Below are positions 37,011 through 45,405 of a DNA stretch of 64,000 nucleotides, piece after piece. This DNA is from Candidatus Hydrogenedentota bacterium (GTDB taxonomy: Bacteria; Hydrogenedentota; Hydrogenedentia; Hydrogenedentales; SLHB01): assembly GCA_020849535.1 (NCBI GenBank), contig JADLGB010000216.1:62001-126000 (forward strand). Direction: 5' to 3'. Below the pieces are notes generated by a model, which saw only the letters and a program-made list of their open reading frames with translations, searched no databases and was not told the origin of the DNA. Each line of letters begins with the position of its first letter. Within the stretch, counting starts at the first letter, position 1. Both the position numbers and the translations under genes were made by a program.

Positions 37011-37280
37011 CGAGACCCCGCACGCGACGCTGGCTTGGCAGGCCAGCGCCCGCCTCTCTTCATTGGTGTCCAAGAATGCCCTATTGTATGTTTTGGGCAG
37101 TAGTGCAATTCTTGCGTGAGTATGCAATGCGTGGACCGGGGAGAATCAAGGTATGGGGAATGCGGCCGATAGTCCCTGCCTGGGCAACACGCCTTCGCAC
37201 AACGACGCGGTCCAACGCGGCGTGTTTTTCAGGCCAGACGAGGGGAGTACAACAAATGATTACTGCCCCCAATTATTCCC
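37011..37280 (+). repeat. Dispersed intergenic repeat R1, copy B
   Basis: About 270 bp matching the right half of copies A and C, from CCGCACGCGACGCTG to the ATTACTGCCCCC end. It follows directly on the transposase remnant and has AACAAATGATTACTG near its right end, the same translation-start-like junction as the other copies. Confidence 0.82.
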
Positions 37281-37384
37281 TGCGATAATGATGGCACTAT
37301 GCGATGAGTAGCCGCCCGTTGACGGCTTAGAGCAATGGGCGTATCATCCTCCACGCGTCACGGCCTACGGATAGAGGGTCCCAC

Positions 37385-38461
37385 ATGCACACGCCTATTT
37401 CTGGGAGTCCCGCGCGCGAACGTTACGACTGGCTGGACCAAGCCCGCGGCCTGATAGTCCTCATGCTGATCATCTCAATGTCCACCTACTATTACTCGGG
37501 CGATGTCTTGAGCGAAGACATCCCCCTTGGTCCGACCATGCTCAATCACGGCTACCAGTATTTCAGCGGGGTGCCCCCGCTGATTACGCCCATTGACGTA
37601 GGACAGGGGATATTCATGTTCGTCATGGGCTTCGTGGGTTATAACGCTTTCACGAGACGGCGGCAATTGCGCGGTGCCCGGTCCGCCTTTTTGTACACTG
37701 TCCGGCGGGTGGGCGTTCTCTATGCGCTGGCCTTCTTTGAGTGTATCGTGATGCACTATGTGCTTTTCGGGGAAACGCTCTGGCGGGATTTCTTCATAGG
37801 CAGCACATTTACCCTGCTGGCGCTGGGGGCGTTGGCCGGATTCACAACGATCGCGCTCCTTCCCAATGCGGACCGGCGAATCCGCTTTGCCGCTGTCTTG
37901 ACCGTGATTCATTCGCTTCTTTATGCAAGCCCCTACTTTGATCACTACACCGGCGACGACAACATCTTTCATCTCATGTCTATTCCTTTCACTGTGCTGG
38001 GGTTGTGCACCGTGGCGATTGCGGGAACTTGTTTCGGGCAGTGGCTTCACATGGACCCGGACAACCCGACGGTCGGTTTCCAGAAGCGCATCGTCCCCGT
38101 CACGGCGGCGGCCCTGGTCGCCGCATACTCCATGGACTGGGTCCAGCCCCCGGAACCTCACGACGCGACGGCTGCGCATCAGTTGCTGGCCGTTGGTATG
38201 GCTGGCCTCATGCTCGTGGGGTTCTTCGCGTCAGGCCAGAACAAACTCAGGTTTCCTTTGCTGAGTGCGATGGGTAAGAACTTGCTCGTGATGTTTCTCC
38301 TCGCAGGCTTCTTCCTCGAAATCTACTTCGATTGGATTCCAAAGGAGTTTCTCGTTCGATGGCCCGTCGCCGCGCTCTTTCTGATAGGGATCCTGCCGCT
38401 TGCAGCAGTATCATGCGTTGCGGTGCTTCTCGATAGACTTGGGATCATCGTGCGCGCATGA
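37385..38461 (+). CDS. Polytopic membrane protein, acyltransferase (DUF5009/HGSNAT)-like
   Basis: A 358-residue inner-membrane protein with about ten hydrophobic helices. The start (RYDWLDQARGLIVLMLIISM) resembles the RxxSLDxxRG start of heparan-alpha-glucosaminide N-acetyltransferase/DUF5009 and acyltransferase-3 proteins, and GKNLLVMFLLAGFF near the end fits that layout. It could acylate a periplasmic sugar; this is an inference from weak similarity. Its stop overlaps the next gene by 4 nt. Confidence 0.7.
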   Translation: MHTPISGSPARERYDWLDQARGLIVLMLIISMSTYYYSGDVLSEDIPLGPTMLNHGYQYFSGVPPLITPIDVGQGIFMFVMGFVGYNAFTRRRQLRGARSAFLYTVRRVGVLYALAFFECIVMHYVLFGETLWRDFFIGSTFTLLALGALAGFTTIALLPNADRRIRFAAVLTVIHSLLYASPYFDHYTGDDNIFHLMSIPFTVLGLCTVAIAGTCFGQWLHMDPDNPTVGFQKRIVPVTAAALVAAYSMDWVQPPEPHDATAAHQLLAVGMAGLMLVGFFASGQNKLRFPLLSAMGKNLLVMFLLAGFFLEIYFDWIPKEFLVRWPVAALFLIGILPLAAVSCVAVLLDRLGIIVRA

Positions 38462-39189
38462 AGACCGTTGTATCAAAACGTGCCCTGCCCCTCATCACGC
38501 TAGCCCTAATCGCCTACCTTGCCGCCCTTCAACTCGGAATCGAGCAACGCCGTCACCTCGAAACGGACTCCAAAGAGGCCGGCCGCATATCGGCCGTTGG
38601 CTTGTCCGGATGGGCGTACGCGCAGAGACACGATGGAACCTGGCCTGAATTGCACCCTTCAACGCTCTTTGCGTACGGGCCGGATACGCAACCGGAGAGC
38701 TTTGCCCTCGGCGGGAACGCGGAGGGTCCAGTCGACGATGCGCTGAAGGGATACGTCCTCGGAAATCTCAACCGTGAACGCATGAGGCGGCTTGAACCGG
38801 TCCTGTCCCCGGCAGAGTATTTCTACGTCGGCTATGCTGTGGACTCGGAAGACCAGGGAATCGCCCTCATCGATGCATTGAAGCGCGGGCCTGCTCGTGG
38901 CCAGGACATCGTGGCGCCAGCGGGGGAGGGTACGGCAGGTTCTTCAACGTTCTACCGCTTGCGCAATGACCTGCCCGATGTGCTTGCACACGAAAACACC
39001 GCTACCGGCTCCACCGCTACTGCACTTTCGAGCTTTCCTGTGATTATCCAGAATCCCCAAGGCGACCACGTTTGGGTTCTCTTCCTCGATTTCCATATTG
39101 AGCGGCTCCCGTACCCCGGACCATTCCCGGCCAGCGATCGCTTCATCAAGGCCCTGAATGCCGCCAGAGAGTTGCAGCGCTCTTGGTGA
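38458..39189 (+). CDS. Membrane-anchored protein with degenerate pseudopilin-type C-terminus
   Basis: A 243-residue protein with an N-terminal transmembrane anchor (about 9-28) but no prepilin cleavage motif. The C-terminus, FPVIIQNPQGDHVWVLFLDFHIERLPYPGPFP, aligns by eye with the HIPGG-NVLYLDGHVEFLRY ending of the pseudopilins at 13.3-15.7 kb, with DG changed to DF. It is probably a divergent member of that group. The start overlaps the preceding membrane protein gene by 4 nt (ATGA), so the two are coupled. Function unknown. Confidence 0.72.
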   Translation: MKTVVSKRALPLITLALIAYLAALQLGIEQRRHLETDSKEAGRISAVGLSGWAYAQRHDGTWPELHPSTLFAYGPDTQPESFALGGNAEGPVDDALKGYVLGNLNRERMRRLEPVLSPAEYFYVGYAVDSEDQGIALIDALKRGPARGQDIVAPAGEGTAGSSTFYRLRNDLPDVLAHENTATGSTATALSSFPVIIQNPQGDHVWVLFLDFHIERLPYPGPFPASDRFIKALNAARELQRSW

Positions 39190-39220
39190 AAACGATTCTT
39201 GAAGTCCTTTGGAGAACGCG

Positions 39221-40372
39221 ATGTTTGCCAAAAGCCTGCTCCTCCTGTGTGCGTTTGCGGTGTCGGCAGCTCCGGGTCAATTCAGCCTTTGGGATTCATC
39301 GGTTCCCTTGCCAGCGTCTGCGGAGGTGAGGACGATACAGGGTGTCGAGTTTCACGTCATCAAACTCTACGAACCCGATGCGGATGGGTTTCACTGGCTG
39401 CATGGGGTGGCGCTCGCCTGGGAGAAGGACCGGCTCATCTGCTCGTTCGGGCACAACGCGGGCTCAGAGAACACCGCCAGTGAGCGGGCCGATTTCCGCA
39501 CCAGCCTCGATGCGGGTGCGACGTGGGGACCGGTCCGGCTACTCGCCAAAGGCGAAGGGAATGAAGCCGTAAGCCATGGCGTGTTCGGGCACGACGGCAA
39601 GTCTCTCTGGGCCTTTCTTGGTTCCTTCGAAGGCTTCCGTGAGAACGTGCACACACACACCTTCCAGTGGGATGAGGACAAGGCCGCGTGGCAGGACCGC
39701 GGCATTGCCGCTGGCGACGGCTTCTGGCCCATGAATCAGCCCATCCAGACTCGGCAGGGGCGATGGGTCATGCCGGGCATCATCGTGGGAGGGCAGTTCG
39801 GCTCGACCGCCAATCCCGCTGCGGTCGCTCTGTGTGATACCGGCGATTTCGCCCACTGGCGGGTGGTGCCTATCCCCAAACCCGGCAACCTGGTCATGTG
39901 GGGCGAATCCGCTCTCCTTGCCGACGCGGATGACCTCATTTGCATCGCGCGTAATGACGGCTCCAATCCCGTGGCCTTGGCGTCAGTGAGCCATGACGGC
40001 GGAGAGAACTGGTCCGAGATGGCGCCGTCCAATCTTCCCATGGCCGCCTCAAAACCCTGCGCCGGTACCTTGTCGACCGGGCAGCACTACCTCATCGGCA
40101 CGACCACCGCCGACGCAGGCAATCGCAGGTCTCCGCTCACCATTGCTGTGAGCCGTCCCGGCGAACGCCTCTTCAGCGCCGTCTTCACGATTCGCGGGGC
40201 CGAATCTCCAGGGGCAGGCGAGTCGACACCAAATGCAGCCCTATCCTACCCATACGCCGTCGAACATGAAGGAAAGCTGTACGTTACCTATTCCAACGAC
40301 GGCGGCCGGGGCAGCAACGCCAACAGCGCCGAACTTGCCATCATACCGGTGGAAGCCCTCGCGGCGCCCTGA
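39221..40372 (+). CDS. Secreted sialidase/BNR-repeat family protein
   Basis: A 383-residue six-bladed beta-propeller with a signal peptide (MFAKSLLLLCAFAVSAAPG). Two Asp-boxes are visible, SLDAGATW and SHDGGENW, and there is an N-terminal FHWLHGVALAWEKDRL strand. Blades end with a YPYAVEHEGKLYVTYSND strand. The fold is that of sialidases and related exo-glycosidases; classical arginine-triad residues could not be confirmed. ATG 39221 follows GGAGA at 5 nt; a TTG at 39209 is also in frame. Confidence 0.83.
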   Translation: MFAKSLLLLCAFAVSAAPGQFSLWDSSVPLPASAEVRTIQGVEFHVIKLYEPDADGFHWLHGVALAWEKDRLICSFGHNAGSENTASERADFRTSLDAGATWGPVRLLAKGEGNEAVSHGVFGHDGKSLWAFLGSFEGFRENVHTHTFQWDEDKAAWQDRGIAAGDGFWPMNQPIQTRQGRWVMPGIIVGGQFGSTANPAAVALCDTGDFAHWRVVPIPKPGNLVMWGESALLADADDLICIARNDGSNPVALASVSHDGGENWSEMAPSNLPMAASKPCAGTLSTGQHYLIGTTTADAGNRRSPLTIAVSRPGERLFSAVFTIRGAESPGAGESTPNAALSYPYAVEHEGKLYVTYSNDGGRGSNANSAELAIIPVEALAAP

Positions 40373-40419
40373 CATGCCGACAAAGTGGTTACTGTCACGA
40401 TTGCCGCTGACTTCTTGAG

Positions 40420-40950
40420 GTACGGAGTCTGACCAAAGCAAGGCAAGCCGCGAAACCGGACCGGCCATGAGCCAGCCATGAGCCAGCCATGAGCCAGCCA
40501 TGAGCGCCGGCATCCCTGCCGGCTCTTCACTATCCCAGCAAGGATGCTGGCGCTCCAATGAATGTGCTTTCACAACGGGTTCAGGTCTGTTCCCGATTCC
40601 TCACTACCTGAAGTTAGTGCCCTTCGTGACGGTCCCCTTTTGGGGAGAGATGGAAACCTTGCCCTCCAGGTACGCTCCATACGCACACGCGCCGCTGACT
40701 GAAACAGGCCAGCGCCCGCCTCTCTTCATTGGAGTCGATGAGTCCCGCTATTGTCTGTTTTAGGCAGTAGTGCTATTCTTGCGTGAGTACTCAATGCCTG
40801 GATCGGGGAGAATCAAGGTATGGGGAATGCGGCTGATAGTCCCTGCTTGGGAAACACACCTTCGCACAACGACCCACGCCAACGCGGCGTATTCCAGGGA
40901 GTAGATACGGGGAAGGAGTATAACAAGTGTTTACTGTCCCCATTTATTCC
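40420..40950 (+). repeat. Dispersed intergenic repeat R1, copy C
   Basis: About 530 bp nearly collinear with copy A, including the three-way palindrome (40502-40556) and the AGGCAGTAGTGC block. At 40466-40502 the sequence GAGCCAGCCAT is repeated in tandem about four times, an insertion relative to copy A. The right end (GTTTACTGTCCCCATTTATT) runs directly into the next coding sequence. Confidence 0.85.
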
Positions 40951-42262
40951 GAAGCTGACTTTTGTTGTGTGTCTGGTATGCTTTGGTTGCGGCAGATGGG
41001 AGGAACCGAAGGCAGAATCCAATCAACTTGAACCAATTGTCCGCGATCTTCGCGCCGAAGATTTGAAGACAAGGTTAAGAGCCATTGACGAATTGCGAAG
41101 CATGGCGGTCGCAGGGCTTTCGGAGCGCGAGGGGTTGTATGCCCTCGATGTCGCCGGCGAAGCATTTCCGAACCTTGAATACGAATGGCAAGATTCCGCG
41201 GTAGAACTCGTATCAGCTGCGTCGATGAAGGTGTACTCCTCATACGCTCCTGTGATCGAGGCGAATTTTGCGTCTTATAGCCCCGAAGCACAAGCCCACG
41301 CCCTGAGGCTCTTGGGGCAACTCGATGATCGACAGGCGGCAGCAATCCTACTGAAGGTACTCCAGAACGTTTCCGACGATGTTCGCCTACACTCCTTGGG
41401 GACCTTGGCGGAAAAGCCCCGTCATCCCGACGTTCTTTTTCCACGAATCATTTCGTATGCGCGCCAACCAAGTCTGCAGTGGCCGGTGTCAGAATTGATT
41501 CTGGCTTACCTGAAAGCCGATTTGGTTGACGAGGAGTCCAGAACAGAGATTTCAAGGGTAATGATCACTATTCACGATGCGTTGCGGCAGACGCTCATTC
41601 CCCTACAGCAAGACGAGGGCGAAGTGTGGATTTGGCAGGACGCTTACCAGGATGCTCGATCCATGGCCGCACTTGCACTCGACATCCTTGGGTATGTCAG
41701 AACAGACGAAGCGCTAGAAGAACTGTCGCAGTCAGTCTCTTATAAAGACCCCCGATTGAAAATGTTTGCCATTCTCGGGCTTCTTCGAGCTGGTCGTGTC
41801 TCGGAACCTGCGTCATTTGAGCAAGTAGCGGCTTCTGCTGAATCGCGAAATTGGTTGTACCGGAAGCTTGACGAACTAGATCGACTCGATCTCTTTTCGC
41901 CACAATTCATGACGCGGAAGCACTTCGCAGAGAGCGATATGGTCAATTGGCTGACCTATCCTACGGAGCTCGCGCGTGTTCCGGATGAAATCCAACTTAT
42001 GGCAGTGGTCCCAAGAGAATACTCAGAAGGCCCCGGAGAGTTCTATGTGTTTCGGTTTCGTACCTTCGAGCCTCATTGGGCAGCTAAAGATGGTTGGATG
42101 GTGGGTGTCTCGGGTCCGTTCCTCAAGAGCGCTGGACCATCGCCCGAGGCACTCGGAGGGACTTTCAGTGATTTCACCTCGTGGGACGAATGCAGCGCAG
42201 AGGAACACGTAGCCAGAATCGAGAATCTACTTGATGAATCTAGACAGGAGGCAGGAAGTTGA
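40820..42262 (+). CDS. HEAT-repeat-like lipoprotein; N-terminus supplied by repeat R1
   Basis: The body (from about residue 65) is alpha-helical with HEAT-like pairs (RLRAIDELRSMAVAGL, AHALRLLGQLDDRQAAAILLKVL, RLHSLGTLAEK, ALEELSQSVSYKDPRLKMFAILGLLRAG), then an alpha/beta C-terminal domain. A lipoprotein-type hydrophobic stretch ending in a Cys, LTFVVCLVCFGC, starts about 46 residues into the frame. The only in-frame ATG (40820) lies inside repeat copy C. A CTG at 40934 would give a compact signal peptide but is a rare start. The true start is unresolved; function unknown. Confidence 0.6.
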   Translation: MGNAADSPCLGNTPSHNDPRQRGVFQGVDTGKEYNKCLLSPFIPKLTFVVCLVCFGCGRWEEPKAESNQLEPIVRDLRAEDLKTRLRAIDELRSMAVAGLSEREGLYALDVAGEAFPNLEYEWQDSAVELVSAASMKVYSSYAPVIEANFASYSPEAQAHALRLLGQLDDRQAAAILLKVLQNVSDDVRLHSLGTLAEKPRHPDVLFPRIISYARQPSLQWPVSELILAYLKADLVDEESRTEISRVMITIHDALRQTLIPLQQDEGEVWIWQDAYQDARSMAALALDILGYVRTDEALEELSQSVSYKDPRLKMFAILGLLRAGRVSEPASFEQVAASAESRNWLYRKLDELDRLDLFSPQFMTRKHFAESDMVNWLTYPTELARVPDEIQLMAVVPREYSEGPGEFYVFRFRTFEPHWAAKDGWMVGVSGPFLKSAGPSPEALGGTFSDFTSWDECSAEEHVARIENLLDESRQEAGS

Positions 42263-42806
42263 TGTGTATGTGCGAAACAGGGAGGTCGCTTCAGTCCACC
42301 CCCCGGCGAAGTGATCACGGAGGAGTTCCTGACGACAATCGCCTGATCTTCAAGTCTTTGCTTCAAAACCCGCCCTCCCGTGTGGCCCGCGGTGAGACAA
42401 ATGGTGCCAGTCGCGAAATGGGCGCCTTGGCGCGATAACCATCCTCCGAGTCTCCTGTCCTCCGAGTCTCCTTGCGTTCTTCACGAGTCCCTGTTAACCT
42501 TCCTTGTGCAAGGGTTCCTGATTTCCTGGCACGTCCTTTCACCCGTAGTCTTCGTTTTGTTGGCTCGCCTTTTCTTGCAGCGCTGTAGTGTTGGTCGTGA
42601 CGCTTCATCCCGGCTTGATGGTCCTTGGCGACAGGCAGAGGTGATGTGTACGACAAGTCCCTTTGTACCAAGCACTGCGCGGGTATTAGCGCCGAGCTGG
42701 CAGCCGTCGCACCGGACGAGTGTTTTCCGTGTCAGTCGCGCAGTTCGTGGAATAGGTTAGAGAAGTTTGCTGGTTCGCATGAATCCCCTAACGAAGGAGA
42801 TTGAGA
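42263..42806. other. Intergenic region with HigA-like relic
   Basis: This 544-bp region contains the short HigA-like remnant at 42272-42346, a duplicated CCGAGTCTCCT at 42446-42470, and no intact gene that I can support. It may be decayed accessory DNA. Confidence 0.45.
42272..42346 (+). pseudogene. Possible remnant of a HigA-type antitoxin
   Basis: One frame reads PPPGEVITEEFLTTIA and stops at TGA 42344. P-GEVIxEEFL is the conserved N-terminal signature of HigA/VapI Xre antitoxins, but the helix-turn-helix that should follow is absent. It is very short, so chance similarity is possible. Confidence 0.3.
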
Positions 42807-43346
42807 ATGTCGAAGCTAATCGCCACCTCGTCCGTGCTTCTCTCGGCCATCCTATTGATACTCGCTACGGGAGTGGTTGCCCAGCCAAAAGCAGGGCAAT
42901 TCCCCCAGTCCCAACTATCGGACGAAGACAATAAGGCAATCCAGGACATCCTCAAGGATCAGGAAACGGCCTGGAACGAGCACAATATGGAAGCGTTCAC
43001 GAAGTCGTACCGTGACGATGCGGAAGGCATCAATATTGTCGGGATGTACTGGCGCGGAAAACCGGAACTCTTGAAGCACCTGTCGGACTATCACAAGACC
43101 ATATTCAAGGACCTTGAAGAAACTGTGGAAGAAGTTAAGGTGCACTCCATCGGCGACGGGTACGCGATAGCCGTTTCCATCTGGAACGTCGGTGCGTTCA
43201 TTGCTCCAAACGGCGTCGAAATCCCCGCATGCCGCCACCGGAGTACACTTGTACTGGCGAAAGAAACCGACGGATGGAAAGTGGTTCATTTCCACAACAC
43301 AACCATTGACGAGGTTGCAGTGAAGGGTGCCACCGGCGCACGTTGA
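42807..43346 (+). CDS. Secreted SnoaL/DUF4440-like (NTF2 fold) protein
   Basis: A 179-residue protein with a signal peptide (ending TGVVAQP). The mature part has the nuclear-transport-factor-2 layout: helix ILKDQETAWNEHNMEAFTKSY, a strand pair with MYWRGKPELLKHL, and closing strands STLVLAKETDGWKVVHFHNTTI. This is the SgcJ/EcaC/DUF4440-type family, small ligand-binding or enzyme-like proteins of varied roles. ATG 42807 is preferred because AAGGAG lies 7 nt upstream. Confidence 0.83.
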   Translation: MSKLIATSSVLLSAILLILATGVVAQPKAGQFPQSQLSDEDNKAIQDILKDQETAWNEHNMEAFTKSYRDDAEGINIVGMYWRGKPELLKHLSDYHKTIFKDLEETVEEVKVHSIGDGYAIAVSIWNVGAFIAPNGVEIPACRHRSTLVLAKETDGWKVVHFHNTTIDEVAVKGATGAR

Positions 43347-43434
43347 TGGATGCGAAGTCTGCTTTGTCTCCGGCTGGACCTGCAGACTTTGAGAAGTCAT
43401 CAGCCATTGCGCAAATCTGGAAAAGGCGGGTTGG

Positions 43435-43454
43435 AAACCCCGCCCTTCTAGGTG
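43435..43454. repeat. Mini-palindrome shared with R1 copy A
   Basis: GCGGGTTGGAAACCCCGCC at 43436-43454 is identical to 34976-34994 in copy A. It forms a GGCGGG/CCCGCC-type hairpin and stands alone here between two genes. Confidence 0.7.
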
Positions 43455-43637
43455 GCACGCACGATTTTGGTTATTTCGAGAGTCTGTCAAAGGAAAGCGT
43501 TTGGGTAGGCTTACCGGACTGACTGGACGGACTGTCTCTCTGAGAACACTCCACGGCACTTCCCCGCAATCATTTCCACAGATGTCCCCAAACGGGCCCC
43601 CGGCAGTCTTATAATGTAGGAATCGGGGGGCGTTGAC

Positions 43638-45395
43638 ATGTGGAAGCGCGACAAACCACCGGATGCGCACTTGGTTGCGCAGGTCCTGGGGGGAAAGCCG
43701 GACGCGTTTGGCGTCCTCGTGGAGCGGTACCTGGGTCTGGCCCACGCCGTTGCCTATGCGTGCTCGCTCAGCCGGGAAGACACCGAGGATATCGTTCAAG
43801 AGTCTTTCTTGAAGGCGTTTCGGTCGCTGCATGGATTGCGCGAGCCGGCGCGGTTCGCCTCTTGGCTGACGCGCATCGTGCACAACACCGGGTGCTCGCT
43901 GATCGAGTCGCGGCGTCTCGACAGGATGGTGCGCGCGGCGGTCGAGCCGCCACCCGCAGAGATGTCCAGTCCGTTTCGCGATGAGATGCATGAGCTGCTC
44001 AAGCGCCGCATGCAGGAGCTGACCCCCCAGGAACGAGAGGTTCTGACGCTTCATTACTACGCCGGGAAGACCGCGCGTGAAATCGCGGCGCTGCTCGGGA
44101 TCAGCCGTGATGCGGCCAAGAAGCGCATCGAGCGCGCGCGCAACACGCTTGGCGCGGCCCTCATCGCCGATCTCATGCCGGCCGTGGAACCCGCCGATTC
44201 TCCCCGCGACGCGCGCGTCCGCGGTATTGTGGCACTCTGCCTCGCGGAGCCTGTCGTTCGCCCGCCTGTTCCTATCGCACCCGTGTCGCTGCCGTTTGGA
44301 ATCAAGGGGGTATCCGTTGCCACTGCGGCGGCGCTTGTCGTGTTCAGCGTGCCGCTTATCACCTATCTGCTGCGCGGGGAGAAGAGTGACGCGCCACCTA
44401 CTGCCGCAGCCGCGGCAGTCGCCCCAGCTCAACTTGCGTCCACGCCAATCGATGTTCGGAACACTCAGGACCCGCGGGAGATCCTCTCCATCTACAAGTC
44501 CCAACAAGACAGGCTCCAGCGCTTCGCCGTGAGCTGGTACATGGAGAAGGACCTGATTTCATCGCGAGGCAGTTTGCGTATATACGAAAACGGGCAGCTC
44601 TCTCAGGATTCGCCGAAGAAGCGAAATGTGTTGCACCGGCAGCAGTGGGGCAACATGCTCTATGAGCATGCCCCGATCGCGTATGTCCCGGGCAAGGTGT
44701 CCATCCACAAGTATGAGAACGGGGAGTACTTGCGTTGCGAGGTGTGTCCGGGGAAGACGCCGTACGGGGTTCTTGGGCGCGGCCCGCAAGGGCTCGTGGA
44801 TTTCCAGAAGACCCCCATGCTCCTGCTGACGAGTTTCATGCCCGGACATGGGGCCTTGGGCTACAACGACGACAGCCTGCGGGTCGATCAGAAGCTGGCG
44901 GGTGCACAGCTCAAATTGCGGCCTCAAATTGAACAAGTAGCTTCATCCTGGTGCCGGGTCATCGAAGGAGACACACGCTACGGCTACATCACCGCCTGCT
45001 TTGATGTCGAGAGAGAGTGCGCGCTGGCGGCACTCCTCATCGAGATGGGTCCAGATAGTCTGACGACCAGCGGTCGCACGATCGCGCAGGGTTACAAGGT
45101 CCCCGGCACGCGTGTGTGCGTGGAGAACACGGTGGAGGCGTTCACATTGGTGGACGGATTCTGGCTGCCGGCCGTCACGCGGCTGCGGTATCATGCGGTG
45201 TTTCCCGATCGCCCCTCAACGGACGTGCAGCAAGTGACAAATCTTCAAGGCTGGGTGGTCAATCCGGACTTCAGTGTCGTGAATCCCTTCGATCTGCGCG
45301 GCGAAATACCTGACAGTACCAAGATCATGATTCCGCCGGGACAGAGCGAGTTTCTATGGGATGGCGGACGCCTCACGCCGCTCCCGCCCAGGTGA
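43638..45395 (+). CDS. ECF sigma factor fused to a membrane anchor and large C-terminal domain
   Basis: A 585-residue protein. Residues 1-175 form a complete ECF sigma factor: region 2 (EDTEDIVQESFLKAFRSL, ARFASWLTRIVHNT) and region 4 (LTPQEREVLTLHYYAGKTAREIAALLGISRDAAKKRIERAR). A Pro-rich linker leads to a transmembrane helix (about 224-245), an Ala/Pro linker, then a 310-residue beta-rich domain with the outer-surface style of lipoprotein-carrier/DUF1571-like proteins (SWYMEKDLISSRGSLRIYENG, VPGTRVCVENTVEAFTLVDGFWLP). By topology the C-domain is periplasmic. Function of the fusion is unknown. Converges on the kinase gene. Confidence 0.88.
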   Translation: MWKRDKPPDAHLVAQVLGGKPDAFGVLVERYLGLAHAVAYACSLSREDTEDIVQESFLKAFRSLHGLREPARFASWLTRIVHNTGCSLIESRRLDRMVRAAVEPPPAEMSSPFRDEMHELLKRRMQELTPQEREVLTLHYYAGKTAREIAALLGISRDAAKKRIERARNTLGAALIADLMPAVEPADSPRDARVRGIVALCLAEPVVRPPVPIAPVSLPFGIKGVSVATAAALVVFSVPLITYLLRGEKSDAPPTAAAAAVAPAQLASTPIDVRNTQDPREILSIYKSQQDRLQRFAVSWYMEKDLISSRGSLRIYENGQLSQDSPKKRNVLHRQQWGNMLYEHAPIAYVPGKVSIHKYENGEYLRCEVCPGKTPYGVLGRGPQGLVDFQKTPMLLLTSFMPGHGALGYNDDSLRVDQKLAGAQLKLRPQIEQVASSWCRVIEGDTRYGYITACFDVERECALAALLIEMGPDSLTTSGRTIAQGYKVPGTRVCVENTVEAFTLVDGFWLPAVTRLRYHAVFPDRPSTDVQQVTNLQGWVVNPDFSVVNPFDLRGEIPDSTKIMIPPGQSEFLWDGGRLTPLPPR

Positions 45396-45405
45396 CGCGA
45401 CCGCC

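Noticed and set aside
42915..44507. 530-residue minus-strand frame
   Set aside because: Runs antisense through a signal-peptide NTF2 protein and an ECF sigma factor; no motif of its own.
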